NCBI GenBank assembly: GCA_023434665.1
Contig: JAEYSM010000010.1
Coordinates: forward strand, 4,554-68,553
DNA length: 64,000 nt
Direction of reading: 5' to 3'
Source: Bacteroidota bacterium
GTDB lineage: Bacteria; Bacteroidota; Bacteroidia; Bacteroidales; Lentimicrobiaceae
Within the stretch, counting starts at the first letter, position 1. Each line of letters starts with the position of its first letter. The position numbers and the translations under genes were made by a program. The notes under the pieces are model-generated. The model was not told the origin of the DNA. It did no database searches and was given only the letters and a program-made list of their open reading frames with translations. Of the stretch, positions 45,608-55,757 are shown one piece after another.

Positions 45608-47032
45608 TTAGAAAATTCCTACACTGACATTAGTTATCCATTCATAAACCTGACTCCAGAATCCAACAACAAAGATCCCCAGAGCGCTAAGTACCAATCC
45701 TGTTCGTGTTACCCAATCGCTGTTAAACGTAGGTATGGGATCGGTGTTTTTATTAATGAACATAGCTTTTACTACTAACAGATAATAATATAACGAGATA
45801 GTGGCATTAAGTACTGCAATAAGCACCAGCCAGTAATAACCCGCAGAAGCCGCCGAAGTGAAAAGGAAAAACTTTCCGAAAAATCCAGCAACGGGAGGTA
45901 TACCGGCTAATGAGAACATTGCCAGCATCATCAACAGACTAAGTTTTGGGTTGGTTTTGTAAAGTCCATCATAATTGTCCATCGAAAGTTTTCCTGTGGC
46001 ATTTTCAATAGCAATCACAACTCCGAAAGCACCCAGGTTTGAGAATATGTATGTTAGTACGAAATAAATAACAGAAGTCATTCCAATTTTACTTCCGGCC
46101 ATGATACCAAGCAGTATAAAACCTGCCTGGGCAATTGAAGAGAAAGCAAGGAATCTTTTCATGTTTTTCTGTCTCAAAGCAAATAGGTTACCTACAACCA
46201 TTGTGGCAATAGAAAGTGTATATAATACTTCTGTCCACACTTGCATAACAGGGTAGAACACCTTAAAAAGAATAAGCATCAGAACGAATGATGCAGAACC
46301 CTTTGATATAACTGAGAAATAGGATGTTATACTCGTAGGAGCACCTTCATAGACATCGGCAGTCCATAGATGGAAAGGAACAAGAGAAATTTTGAATGCC
46401 ATACCCGAGATGAAGAGCAGAAGTGCAAGCACTTGAAGAGGGGAGTCAGTTATATTAAAAGATACTTCACTAAAGTAAATGGAACCGGTTGTTCCATAAA
46501 TAAGTGATAGACCGAACAATAGAACACCTGATGAAAGTGCTGACGACAGAATAAACTTAACACCCGCTTCTGCTGATTTTGTCCTGTGATGTGTATAAGC
46601 TGCGAGGGCAGCTAAAGGAATAGAAGCTGTTTCAAGTCCGAGGTAGAACATCAGGAAATCCCCTGAGGAGATCATAAAATACATTCCGACAAGAGTAGAG
46701 AGGAGAATGACAAAAAACTCACTCATCTTTTCACTGTTTTCTGGTTTAATGAGCCAACCATATGACTGAAGAAGTATAATAAGCACTCCCGTATTTATTA
46801 CATTTTTCATCATAACAATAAGAGCGTTTGACTGGAACATGCCACCGAAAAGAGTGCCATGGAATGACGGCAAATAACCGACTATTGTATGGATGATGAA
46901 GAATACAACTGCAATTGGAATGATAAATCTCTTCTGTGAGGGTTTCATTACCAGATCAATAATAAGCACAAGCAGGGTGATTATAACGAGCACCAACTCA
47001 TGCCTCATAATTAAAAAGTCGTTTATGTTCAT
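45608..47032 (-). CDS. nuoN: Complex I subunit N (antiporter-like)
   Basis: 474 aa with about 14 membrane helices. Conserved stretches are SSGDFLMFYLGLETASIPLAALAAY (key Glu of TM5) and SLVPFHLWTADVYEGAPTSITSYFSVISKGSASFVLM (Lys in TM7 and TM8). It forms one of three antiporter-like proton channels of the membrane arm. It is the last recognised nuo gene, 23 bp after nuoM. Confidence 0.96.
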   Translation of the reverse strand: MNINDFLIMRHELVLVIITLLVLIIDLVMKPSQKRFIIPIAVVFFIIHTIVGYLPSFHGTLFGGMFQSNALIVMMKNVINTGVLIILLQSYGWLIKPENSEKMSEFFVILLSTLVGMYFMISSGDFLMFYLGLETASIPLAALAAYTHHRTKSAEAGVKFILSSALSSGVLLFGLSLIYGTTGSIYFSEVSFNITDSPLQVLALLLFISGMAFKISLVPFHLWTADVYEGAPTSITSYFSVISKGSASFVLMLILFKVFYPVMQVWTEVLYTLSIATMVVGNLFALRQKNMKRFLAFSSIAQAGFILLGIMAGSKIGMTSVIYFVLTYIFSNLGAFGVVIAIENATGKLSMDNYDGLYKTNPKLSLLMMLAMFSLAGIPPVAGFFGKFFLFTSAASAGYYWLVLIAVLNATISLYYYLLVVKAMFINKNTDPIPTFNSDWVTRTGLVLSALGIFVVGFWSQVYEWITNVSVGIF

Positions 47033-47055
47033 ACGATTGATCTATTGTTCTTTTC

Positions 47056-48576
47056 TTAAAAAATACTTACGAATGCTGAAGTTGCTAAGCCAATTTTAGT
47101 CATTATTGGCTCAAGGCTGATATTTATCATATCGCTAAGCCATAATGGGGCAATTCCAATTCCAGCAATTGATATAACGAGAGTGATGGTTGATAGCCTT
47201 TCAAACCAGGTTGCATCTTTAAGGTGCAGATAATGGTCATTTTTAACCGGACCGAAGAGAAGTATTGCCACCACCCGAAGTATATAAACGGCAGTTACAA
47301 CTATACTTGCAATTGCCATTATGGTCAGTACACGATGGAATGTATCCTGGTGTTGGAATGATCCTACGAAAATTGTCATTTCGGCTACGAATCCACTCAA
47401 TCCGGGTAAACCCAGGGAGGCAAGTCCCGCAATTACATAAACTACGGAGAGAAATGGAATAACTTTCATTAATCCGCCCATTTCATTGATCATACGAGTA
47501 TGTGTCCGACCGTAAATCATCCCGATTAATGCAAAGAAGAGGGCTGTCATCAAACCATGAGATATCATTTGAAGAATGGCACCGTTAAAGGCAGTCTGGT
47601 TCATCATCAGGATTGCAAAAAGTACAAGTCCGCAGTGACTCACTGACGAATATGCGTTAATGTATTTGAGGTCCTTTTGGAAGATGGCTCCAAAAGCGCC
47701 GTAAAGTACTGAAGTAGCTGTGAGGAGCAGGAATATCCATGCTTGTTCCTGTGCTGCATCGGGCATAAGAAATATAGCTACCCTGAAAGCACCATAACCT
47801 CCCAGTTTCATAAGCACGCCTGCATGAAGCATTGATACGGCGGTAGGTGCTGAAGCATGACCGTCAGGCGACCAGGTATGGAATGGAAACAAGGCTCCTA
47901 AAATGCCGAAGCCGATGAAAGTAAATGGGAATAAGAAGCGCTGCATTTCAATGGGTATGGTATTCTTAGCTATTTCAAGCAGGTTCCATGTAAGGGGTTG
48001 TCCTTCAGGTGCCGAGAAGAAATATATTCCCAGAAGTCCAACCGTAAGAAGTGCTGAACCTCCCATTAGCATAAGAGTAAGCTTCATGGCGGAGTATTCC
48101 TTTGGACCGGATCCCCAAATACCAATAAGCAGATACATGGGAATTACTGCCACTTCATAAAACAAAAACATCGTGAACAGGTCGATGGAGATAAAGAATC
48201 CATACACGCCTGTAGCAAGTAATATCAATGAAATGAAAAATTCTTTTGAGAGGAAGTTGACTTCCCATGATGCAAAAATACCTGCAAACACTACTAAGGC
48301 CGTCAGTGATATCATAGCAACTGATATTCCGTCAACACCGACTGCATAGTGAATATTTAAGCTTGGAAACCACAAAGCATCATAGGTGAATAGCATCTCA
48401 GCCATATTGCCGGCATTCCTTTCGCTTAAGTAAGCAAAAACCAGCCACGCAGCAAGCAATAACTGAATCCCCATTCCAATGGCAGCAACCAGACGTATAC
48501 GTTCCATAGTTTTGGAGAAACCTATCAGGAGGACTGTTACGACCGGAACTATTACAAAAAGTGATAGAATATTCAT
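47056..48576 (-). CDS. nuoM: Complex I subunit M (antiporter-like)
   Basis: 506 aa, 14 helices. IDLFTMFLFYEVAVIPMYLLIGIWG carries the TM5 Glu, FPFHTWSPDGHASAPTAVSMLHAGVLMKLGGYG the TM7-8 region with the functional Lys, and VSHCGLVLFAILM the following helix. It is the central antiporter-like proton channel. It lies 25 bp after nuoL. Confidence 0.97.
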   Translation of the reverse strand: MNILSLFVIVPVVTVLLIGFSKTMERIRLVAAIGMGIQLLLAAWLVFAYLSERNAGNMAEMLFTYDALWFPSLNIHYAVGVDGISVAMISLTALVVFAGIFASWEVNFLSKEFFISLILLATGVYGFFISIDLFTMFLFYEVAVIPMYLLIGIWGSGPKEYSAMKLTLMLMGGSALLTVGLLGIYFFSAPEGQPLTWNLLEIAKNTIPIEMQRFLFPFTFIGFGILGALFPFHTWSPDGHASAPTAVSMLHAGVLMKLGGYGAFRVAIFLMPDAAQEQAWIFLLLTATSVLYGAFGAIFQKDLKYINAYSSVSHCGLVLFAILMMNQTAFNGAILQMISHGLMTALFFALIGMIYGRTHTRMINEMGGLMKVIPFLSVVYVIAGLASLGLPGLSGFVAEMTIFVGSFQHQDTFHRVLTIMAIASIVVTAVYILRVVAILLFGPVKNDHYLHLKDATWFERLSTITLVISIAGIGIAPLWLSDMINISLEPIMTKIGLATSAFVSIF

Positions 48577-48601
48577 GTTGGTTCTTTTACAAATTGGTTA
48601 A

Positions 48602-50524
48602 TTATCTCTGCCACAAGAAGATGAATACGATAACAAGTGTTACTGTACCTGTAATAAATACGTAACCATACTGTTGCAGTTTACCGCTCTGAAATCCTTT
48701 GATTAAGCTTGAAGCGGCTACTATAGTATTTCCGATAAGGTTCATAGTTCCATCAACAATATGTCGGTCGAACCAAGCAACAGGTTGTGAAATATATCGG
48801 AATATGATCTTTTTAGTCACAAACAGGTAAAGCTCATCCATATAGAACTTGTTGTAGGCTCCTCTATAAAATCCACCCATTGTAGCAGCGATTTTATCAG
48901 GGATAGCCGTTGTTTTGCGGTACATTACCATTGCAACGAGAATACCTGCTATACCAATTAGTACTGATGGCACAGCAACAGCGTAGTTTATATGGGCTTC
49001 AAAAGGCATTCCGTCGGAAGTGACTAACTTACTGAATGGCAGAAATCCCGAAAAAACTGCACCAAAAGCAAGGATCATTAATGGTATTGTCATAATTAAA
49101 GGAGATTCATGCGGAGTATGGTGGTAGTGTTTTTCTTTGCCCCAGAATACATTAAAGTACAGACGGAACATATAGAATGCTGTTAGTCCTGCAACGAGAA
49201 ACTCTATGGCAAACAATATCTTATTGTGGTGAAGCGCTGCGGAAAGGATTTCATCTTTGCTGAAGAATCCTGATAAAGGAGGGATACCGGCAATTGTAAG
49301 ACATCCGATGAGAAATGTAATGTGCGTTATTGGCAGGTATTTCCTTAGTCCACCCATCTCACGCATATCGTTTGAATGTACGGCATGTATAATAGCTCCT
49401 GCACCCAGGAATAATAAAGCTTTAAACATGGCATGAGTAAAGAGATGCCAGTTTCCTGCCATAAATCCTAATCCGTCATGCCCGCCAAAACCTGAAACGC
49501 CCAGCGCCAGCATCATATAACCAATTTGAGACATAGTTGAGTAAGCGAGGACTCGTTTAATGTCATTTTGTGTACAGGCAATTATAGCAGCAAACAGTGA
49601 GCTTATACCTCCCACCCAGGCTATAACAGTCAGTGCATCAGGAGCTACAAGTGCATAAACAGGAAATAATCGTGCTACAAGGTAAACACCGGCAACAACC
49701 ATTGTTGCTGCATGAATGAGTGCTGAAACAGGGGTTGGACCTTCCATTGCATCGGGCAACCAGATATGGAGCGGAAACATAGCCGATTTACCGGCACCTC
49801 CCATAAAGATGAAAATCAATGCCCAGGTTATTGCACTCAACCCCATGAATGTCAATGCTCCTGTGTGTGTAATAGCCGGACCATCAGAACTTACAAGTGT
49901 CTGGAAGTCGAAGGTTTTGGTCATAAATGACAACATCAGGATACCTATAAGGAATCCCAGGTCTGCAAAGCGGGTAACTATAAACGCTTTCTTGGAAGCT
50001 GCAACGGCACTCGGTCTTTCATAATAAAAGCCAATAAGCAGGAAAGATGAAACACCAACAAGTTCCCAAAATATATACATCTGGAAGATATTGGTAGCCA
50101 AAACAAGTCCTAGCATTGAGAAAGTGAATAACGACAGGAAGGAAAAGAATCTGTGGAATCCCTTTTCACCTTTCATATAACCTATGCTATAAATATGCAC
50201 CATCAGTGAAACGGTACTCACCACTACCAGCATCATAACGGCAATGGGATCTAGTAAAATCCCCAGGTTGATGGTAAGGTGTTCTGTAAGATGAAGCCAT
50301 GTGACCTCAAATGCTTTTAAAGACTGGTATGCTTTTCCAGGTGTATGGCTGGTCCAGAAATAGCTGATAGCTGTCATGTATGAAAGTACAGCAACTATGG
50401 TTAGGCCTATAGTGCCGATAAGTCCCGATACCAGGGGTTTGAACTTGTGTCCCGTAAGTCCTGTAAGGAGAAAAACGAACAGGGGTATAATGGGTACAAG
50501 GAATGTATAGGAATATGCGTTCAT
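48602..50524 (-). CDS. nuoL: Complex I subunit L (distal antiporter-like, lateral helix)
   Basis: 640 aa. FQMYIFWELVGVSSFLLIGFYYERPSA and SAMFPLHIWLPDAMEGPTPVSALIHAATMVVAGVYLVAR are signature NuoL motifs, with the charged residues of the proton channel. The C-terminal ~100 residues hold the long lateral helix and final TM anchor. It is the distal end of the membrane arm. Confidence 0.97.
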   Translation of the reverse strand: MNAYSYTFLVPIIPLFVFLLTGLTGHKFKPLVSGLIGTIGLTIVAVLSYMTAISYFWTSHTPGKAYQSLKAFEVTWLHLTEHLTINLGILLDPIAVMMLVVVSTVSLMVHIYSIGYMKGEKGFHRFFSFLSLFTFSMLGLVLATNIFQMYIFWELVGVSSFLLIGFYYERPSAVAASKKAFIVTRFADLGFLIGILMLSFMTKTFDFQTLVSSDGPAITHTGALTFMGLSAITWALIFIFMGGAGKSAMFPLHIWLPDAMEGPTPVSALIHAATMVVAGVYLVARLFPVYALVAPDALTVIAWVGGISSLFAAIIACTQNDIKRVLAYSTMSQIGYMMLALGVSGFGGHDGLGFMAGNWHLFTHAMFKALLFLGAGAIIHAVHSNDMREMGGLRKYLPITHITFLIGCLTIAGIPPLSGFFSKDEILSAALHHNKILFAIEFLVAGLTAFYMFRLYFNVFWGKEKHYHHTPHESPLIMTIPLMILAFGAVFSGFLPFSKLVTSDGMPFEAHINYAVAVPSVLIGIAGILVAMVMYRKTTAIPDKIAATMGGFYRGAYNKFYMDELYLFVTKKIIFRYISQPVAWFDRHIVDGTMNLIGNTIVAASSLIKGFQSGKLQQYGYVFITGTVTLVIVFIFLWQR

Positions 50525-50552
50525 AGTTTAAGTTATGGCGTGGTTTTACTTC

Positions 50553-50870
50553 CTAGTATTTCATTTGATTAACCTGATCGACTTCAATCGACTTGAAGTT
50601 TCGATATATATTGATTATAATAGCGATAGCAACAGCAGCTTCAGCAGCAGCAACTGCTATAATGATCAGTGTGAAGAAATGACCCTGAAGGTTGTCGGGG
50701 TACAGGTAACGGTTGAAAGCTACAAAGTTTATGTTTACCGAATTGAGGATCAACTCAATTGACATCAGCATGGTGATCAGGTTACGCCGTGTCAGGAATC
50801 CAAAGATTCCTATGAAAAACATAAGAGTGCTTAATATCAGGAATGATTCTAAGGGGATGTTTCCGGTCAT
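50553..50870 (-). CDS. nuoK: Complex I subunit K
   Basis: 105 aa, three membrane helices. It shows LILSTLMFFIGIFGFLTRRNLITMLMSIELILNSVNINFVAF, including the Glu of TM2 that carries protons, and AAVAIAIIINIYR in TM3. It lies 28 bp upstream of nuoL. Confidence 0.96.
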   Translation of the reverse strand: MTGNIPLESFLILSTLMFFIGIFGFLTRRNLITMLMSIELILNSVNINFVAFNRYLYPDNLQGHFFTLIIIAVAAAEAAVAIAIIINIYRNFKSIEVDQVNQMKY

Positions 50871-50882
50871 AATTTTTATATT

Positions 50883-51422
50883 TTACTCCTGAGTAGGGTC
50901 AGATTTCTTTACAATATCAAGTCTTTCCTTTCGTGCGGCAATTATGGAGCCTACCATTGCTGCGAGCAATAGTACAGAGACCAATTCAAATGGAAGGGCG
51001 TATCCGTTTTCACCATACGACACAAGTTGGCGACCAACATTCTGTACATCTGAAGAGATGGCAGGATTAGATGTTGGTGTGAATTCGTGGGTTACGATAA
51101 GGATAATAGTCAGTGCAGCACCTGCAATTACCGAAAGTGCTGGCAGGATACCCTGATTAAATGTTACCATCCGGGCCTTTTCACTTATATGGCTTGTAAG
51201 GAGAATGGAAAAGATCATAAGCACTATGATACCTCCTGCATAAACAGTAAGCTGCACTGCAGCAAGGAAATTATAGTTCAGCATGAAATAAAGACCTGCA
51301 GTGCTTACAAGGACAAAAAGCAGGTAAACTGCGGCCCGTAATATCCGTCGGGTGGTTACTGTTAGGATTGAGAATCCTAGTATGGCTCCGGCAAACAAGA
51401 AAAACAATATGTTACTATCCAT
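50883..51422 (-). CDS. nuoJ: Complex I subunit J
   Basis: 179 aa. It has five hydrophobic helices, with AAVYLLFVLVSTAGLYFMLNYNFLAAVQLTVYAGGIIVLMIF, the conserved TM3 segment that includes the pi-bulge region. It ends with a polar tail. It lies 12 bp upstream of nuoK. Confidence 0.95.
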   Translation of the reverse strand: MDSNILFFLFAGAILGFSILTVTTRRILRAAVYLLFVLVSTAGLYFMLNYNFLAAVQLTVYAGGIIVLMIFSILLTSHISEKARMVTFNQGILPALSVIAGAALTIILIVTHEFTPTSNPAISSDVQNVGRQLVSYGENGYALPFELVSVLLLAAMVGSIIAARKERLDIVKKSDPTQE

Positions 51423-51448
51423 TTATTATTTGATCTGATGGTTGCTAA

Positions 51449-51931
51449 TTATTCTTTTACGCCTTCCATTAATTTTGAACCCGGCTTGTTTAATACCTTG
51501 GTAAGCTGAGAGCGGTCCCAAACAGTATGTTCAAAATCCTGGCTCATTATAATTGCTCCGGTAGGGCAGGCCCTTATGCATAAATTGCAGAATGTGCACA
51601 TTCCCAGATGATATATATGCTTATCAATAGCTTTTTTCTTTTTGCCGTCCTCACCAACCACTGTTTTTGAGATAATTTCTATGGTGCCATTAGGGCAAGA
51701 TAATTCGCATAATCCACAGCCGGTGCACTTATGCTCATTGTTTTCGTAATGTGGCATTACAACTTCTCCACGAAACCTTTCGGCTATTTTTAAAGTATCA
51801 CGGTTTTCGGGATATTGTTGTGTTACGTTTTTCCATGGGGTGAAAAAGTACCGGCCTGTAATCATCATTCCTTTTACAAGTGTGATGAATCCGCCAAAGA
51901 TTTCACCGAAATATTTTATAATAGACTTCAT
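51449..51931 (-). CDS. nuoI: Complex I subunit I (two 4Fe-4S clusters)
   Basis: 160 aa. Two ferredoxin motifs bind clusters N6a and N6b: CTGCGLCELSCP (C69, C72, C75, C79) and CTFCNLCIRACP (C112, C115, C118, C122). These pass electrons from the peripheral arm to NuoB. In an enzyme without NuoEFG this subunit may be near the entry point for electrons from ferredoxin. It lies 26 bp upstream of nuoJ. Confidence 0.97.
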   Translation of the reverse strand: MKSIIKYFGEIFGGFITLVKGMMITGRYFFTPWKNVTQQYPENRDTLKIAERFRGEVVMPHYENNEHKCTGCGLCELSCPNGTIEIISKTVVGEDGKKKKAIDKHIYHLGMCTFCNLCIRACPTGAIIMSQDFEHTVWDRSQLTKVLNKPGSKLMEGVKE

Positions 51932-51943
51932 ATTGTGTCCAGT

Positions 51944-53032
51944 TTAGAAATGAAGACCCAGTAATACCACGGCTGTCATCAGTATGATATTAATTAGATT
52001 AATTGGTAACAGATATTTCCACTCGAGATTGAGGATCTGGTCAACCCTGAGGCGCGGGAAGGTCCATTTGAACCACATCATCAGGAAGATTACGGCAAAT
52101 ACCTTCAGGAAGAACCATACAAGCCCGGGTATGAAGTCCATAACCGCATTAAATGCTTCAAAGTCGCCAAAATGCAATGGCATCCAGCCTCCAAGAAATA
52201 CAGTGGTAGCCATTGCTGCCACAATAAACAGGTTGATATATTCAGCGAGGAAGAAGAAGGCAAATTTAATACCTGAGTATTCTGTATGGAATCCGGCTGT
52301 AAGTTCAGATTCAGCTTCTGCGAGATCAAAAGGTCCACGGTTTGTTTCTGCAGTTCCCGCAATAACAAATACGAGGAATGCTATCACTGCAGGAATATGT
52401 CCCTGGAAGATAAACCACAGGTCGCGCTGTCCTTCAACAATTCCTGAAATTTGCATGGTGCCTGCAAAGATGATCATTGTGATTAATGATAGGCCCACCG
52501 AAAGTTCATAGCTCACTATCTGGGCTCCTGAACGCATTGCCCCTATAAGTGAATATTTATTGTTTGAGCTCCATCCTGCTAGCAATACACCAATGACACC
52601 GACTGATGAAACAGCAGTTACAAAGAATACACCTATATCAAAGTCGAATGTGGCCAATCCCGGAGCAAAAGGGATCACCGATATGGCCATAAATGTTACT
52701 ATGATTACAATAAAAGGTGCCAGGTTGTATAAAAACTTGTCAGCCCTCTTTGGTGTAATAAGCTCTTTCATGAGCAGCTTGATAAAGTCGGCTATAGTCT
52801 GCATCAATCCCCAGGGACCAACCCGCATTGGGCCCAGACGTTGCTGGAATGCTGCACAAACCTTACGTTCGGCATATACCAGGAAAAGCCCGAATACAGC
52901 AACGAATAAAAGATATGCAACACCCACGATAGTCCATTCAATAGCCAAAGTGGCTGTGGAACTAAGGTTAGTAGACAGTGATTCATGAATCGACTTGGTC
53001 AATGGTGCGAAATCGTAAATATTAAAGGCCAT
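51944..53032 (-). CDS. nuoH: Complex I subunit H
   Basis: 362 aa, eight helices. YAERKVCAAFQQRLGPMRVGPWGLMQTIADFIKLLMKE is the first conserved loop and AETNRGPFDLAEAESELTAGFHTEYSGIKFAFFFLAEY the second, with the acidic residues of the E-channel and quinone chamber. It lies 12 bp upstream of nuoI. Confidence 0.97.
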   Translation of the reverse strand: MAFNIYDFAPLTKSIHESLSTNLSSTATLAIEWTIVGVAYLLFVAVFGLFLVYAERKVCAAFQQRLGPMRVGPWGLMQTIADFIKLLMKELITPKRADKFLYNLAPFIVIIVTFMAISVIPFAPGLATFDFDIGVFFVTAVSSVGVIGVLLAGWSSNNKYSLIGAMRSGAQIVSYELSVGLSLITMIIFAGTMQISGIVEGQRDLWFIFQGHIPAVIAFLVFVIAGTAETNRGPFDLAEAESELTAGFHTEYSGIKFAFFFLAEYINLFIVAAMATTVFLGGWMPLHFGDFEAFNAVMDFIPGLVWFFLKVFAVIFLMMWFKWTFPRLRVDQILNLEWKYLLPINLINIILMTAVVLLGLHF

Positions 53033-53067
53033 CGAATTATAGTTCAGTAGTTAGGTTCATAAACTCT

Positions 53068-54201
53068 TTATCTGTCAATATCAGGTATCACGAGGTCAAA
53101 TGTCCCCATGATAGCTACAAGGTCGGCTATCTTCCATCCTTTTGCAATTTTGTTGATAGCAAAGAGATTGGAAAAACCGGGTGAACGGAACTTCATACGG
53201 TAGGGGTTTTTCTTTCCATCAGAGATAATATATACTCCAAAGTCACCCCGAGCGGTCTCTACCCTTTGATAATATTCGCCTTCAGGCAGTTTGGTGACGC
53301 CCTTGAGCTTTACTGCATAGTCACCGGCAGGTATGTTGTCGATGAGTTGATCAATGATGTTCATTGATTCATACATTTCTTGTATGCGGAGGTGGTACCG
53401 TGTGAACGTATCACCATCAGTGCCCATTATTTCATTGAAATTTACATATTGATAGGCTCCATAGGGTTCTTTTTTGCGAACATCGCATGAGAAGCCACTT
53501 GCACGGCCTGAAGGACCGGTAACACCGAAAGCAATGGCATCTTCTTTTGAAAGAATACCCACACCTTTTGTTCTTTCTTTAAATATTACATTTCCTGTTA
53601 GCAATTGCTCATATTCAGGGAGTTTGGCCCTGAATTTCTTTATGAATGCTTTTACATCTCTTTGAAAGTCAGGATGTATATCGAATTGCACGCCACCAGG
53701 TAAGCTGTAATTTAAGGTAAGTCGGGCTCCACACGTAGCTTCAAAGATGTCGAGGATATCTTCCCGGTCTCGTAATCCGTAAAAGAAGGTGGTAAGTGCA
53801 CCCATATCCATTCCAAAAGCACACCACCAAAGCTGATGAGAAGCAATACGTTGCAGCTCATTAAAGATGGTGCGTATATATTTCACTCTTTCAGGTATTT
53901 CTACCTGAAGTGCTTTCTCAACAGCCATACTTACAGCTTCATTGTTCATATGAGCCGACAGGTAGTCCATGCGGTCTGTAAGATGCGGAATCTGATGGTA
54001 GCTGAGACTTTCAGTCATTTTTTCAATACCACTGTGTATATAGCCGATGTGGGGTTGCACATTCAGCACAATCTCACCCTCAAGTTTTACCAGTAGTCTG
54101 AGAACTCCATGGGTGCTGGGATGCTGTGGACCCATATTGACGAGGTAATCATCAGTTTTGATCTCGTCGCTCGATAAAATGATTTCTCTTATTTCTTCCA
54201 T
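53068..54201 (-). CDS. nuoD: Complex I subunit D (49-kDa subunit)
   Basis: 377 aa. It has MGPQHPSTHGVLRLLVKLEGE with the His that contacts quinone, then GYIHSGIEKM and a C-terminal DLVAIMGTFDLVIPDIDR. It is a separate gene and not fused to NuoC as in E. coli. It is the quinone-site subunit of the peripheral arm and lies 3 bp after nuoC. Confidence 0.97.
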   Translation of the reverse strand: MEEIREIILSSDEIKTDDYLVNMGPQHPSTHGVLRLLVKLEGEIVLNVQPHIGYIHSGIEKMTESLSYHQIPHLTDRMDYLSAHMNNEAVSMAVEKALQVEIPERVKYIRTIFNELQRIASHQLWWCAFGMDMGALTTFFYGLRDREDILDIFEATCGARLTLNYSLPGGVQFDIHPDFQRDVKAFIKKFRAKLPEYEQLLTGNVIFKERTKGVGILSKEDAIAFGVTGPSGRASGFSCDVRKKEPYGAYQYVNFNEIMGTDGDTFTRYHLRIQEMYESMNIIDQLIDNIPAGDYAVKLKGVTKLPEGEYYQRVETARGDFGVYIISDGKKNPYRMKFRSPGFSNLFAINKIAKGWKIADLVAIMGTFDLVIPDIDR

Positions 54202-54204
54202 GGG

Positions 54205-54660
54205 TTATCGCGATACAATATGAGTTTCGTCCTGATAATCTTTTCGCAAAGGGAATCCCCAATTGTCATCAAGGAATAGTCGGCGTGGTTCAGGATGGTT
54301 GTTGAATTTTATTCCCAGAAGGTCGAAAGCTTCATTTTCATGAGGATCGGCAGTTGGCCATATGTCTGCCACCGATTCAACCACAGGATTTTCCCTGCCA
54401 GATGTGTTCACCTTGGCTACTAAGATGTGATTATAGGTCGTTGATTCAAGATGGTAAATTACCGTTAGGTGGTCGGCAAAATCAGCGCCGGAGAGGCAGA
54501 ATAAATAATCAAAAGCCAGCTCAGGAGTATTTTTAAGCTTGAGCATGAATTCATGGTGATTTTCAAGCGGCATAACCACTTCCACGAATTGAGTGCCCAT
54601 CCTGACTTGTGCACCAGGTAAAAGGATGCTGAGGGTTTGAATAAGCGAATCGTTGGTCAT
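54205..54660 (-). CDS. nuoC: Complex I subunit C (30-kDa subunit)
   Basis: 151 aa. VIYHLESTTYNHILVAKV and VADIWPTADPHENEAFDLLGIKFNNHPEPRRLFLDDNWGFPLRKDY are the family motifs. It is a structural subunit of the quinone module and lies 25 bp after nuoB. Confidence 0.95.
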   Translation of the reverse strand: MTNDSLIQTLSILLPGAQVRMGTQFVEVVMPLENHHEFMLKLKNTPELAFDYLFCLSGADFADHLTVIYHLESTTYNHILVAKVNTSGRENPVVESVADIWPTADPHENEAFDLLGIKFNNHPEPRRLFLDDNWGFPLRKDYQDETHIVSR

Positions 54661-54685
54661 AGGGTTGCTGTTTTGGCTTATCCGG

Positions 54686-55210
54686 TTACTTTGTTACTTT
54701 TTTCTTTGAGTAATTACGTTCAGTTCGGATCTTCTTCTGAAGTTGCATTAATCCGTAAAGGAAGGCTTCGGGTCGTGGAGGACATCCCGGGATGTACACA
54801 TCAACAGGTATCACATGGTCGGCACCTTTAACGATAGAGTAACTATTGTAGAAGAATGGTCCGCCTGAAATTGCGCAGGCCCCCATTGCCATGACATATT
54901 TGGGATCAGCCATCTGGTCATATAGACGTTTCAGTACCGGCGCCATTTTATAATTAATTGATCCGCTAATTACTATCATGTCGGCCTGACGTGGAGTTGC
55001 GCGTGCTACTTCCATACCAAAGCGGGAGAAGTCGTGGCGAGATGCGCCTACAGCCATAAATTCCATCGCACAACATCGTGTACCAAAAGTGAGTGGCCAT
55101 AATGAATTTGAACGGGCCCAATTGATGAGGTCATCTAATTTAGTGAGAAGGATACTGCCTCCTTCGTGTGATTCTATTATTGGGTAATCTGGTCCTATTT
55201 TCTCTTTCAT
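54686..55210 (-). CDS. nuoB: Complex I subunit B (N2 cluster)
   Basis: 174 aa. The 4Fe-4S cluster N2 ligands are C46-C47 (GTRCCAMEFM), C112 (GACAISGGPFF) and C143 (YIPGCPPRPEAF), including the unusual tandem pair. It delivers electrons to quinone at the NuoB/NuoD interface. It lies 59 bp after nuoA. Confidence 0.97.
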   Translation of the reverse strand: MKEKIGPDYPIIESHEGGSILLTKLDDLINWARSNSLWPLTFGTRCCAMEFMAVGASRHDFSRFGMEVARATPRQADMIVISGSINYKMAPVLKRLYDQMADPKYVMAMGACAISGGPFFYNSYSIVKGADHVIPVDVYIPGCPPRPEAFLYGLMQLQKKIRTERNYSKKKVTK

Positions 55211-55269
55211 GAGTATTTGTTCCGGAATTATCGAATTTTAATGAATATAGAAATATGCAGGATGAATTA

Positions 55270-55620
55270 TTATTCCCATTTAAGAGCATGTTTCTTCCAG
55301 CCATAGAGCAGCCCGAGACCAAGCACGGCAAAAAAGATCAGGATTTCAATGAAAGCAGTTATTCCAACTTCCCTGACAACGGTTGCCCATGGAAAAATAA
55401 ATACTGTTTCAACATCGAAAATGAGGAATATAATTGCAAACAGGTAGTATCCAACGGTATATTGCAGCCAGGAGCCTCCGATGGTTTCGATGCCGCATTC
55501 GTAAGGCTCAAATTTTAGTGGGTTGTATGATTTGGGTGGTACGATGCTTGAAAACAAGATAGCACCACCAACGAGTATCACTCCAAGTATGAAGAACAAG
55601 ACAAGTGACTGACTTTCCAT
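55270..55620 (-). CDS. nuoA: Complex I subunit A
   Basis: 116 aa, three helices. KFEPYECGIETIGGSWLQYTVGYYLFAIIFLIFDVETVFIFPWA is the TM1-2 loop with the conserved Cys and the acidic TM2. It is the first gene of the nuo operon; no nuoE, F or G gene lies before it. Confidence 0.96.
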   Translation of the reverse strand: MESQSLVLFFILGVILVGGAILFSSIVPPKSYNPLKFEPYECGIETIGGSWLQYTVGYYLFAIIFLIFDVETVFIFPWATVVREVGITAFIEILIFFAVLGLGLLYGWKKHALKWE

Positions 55621-55652
55621 ATATATAAGTATCTAGTTTTAACAATTTGGTG

Positions 55653-55660
55653 CAAAAGTA
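55653..55660 (-). promoter_or_regulatory. Putative -7 element for the nuo operon
   Basis: TACTTTTG on the minus strand matches TAnnTTTG, with TTTGG about 15 bp further upstream. It lies 32 bp before the nuoA start. Confidence 0.55.
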
Positions 55661-55757
55661 GGAAAATGTAAATACCAAATTAAAAAAAACAGAATGAATT
55701 CATGAAGAAGTGCTAAAATACATCAAATGAGAGAGTTACGACAAAATATATGCTTGA

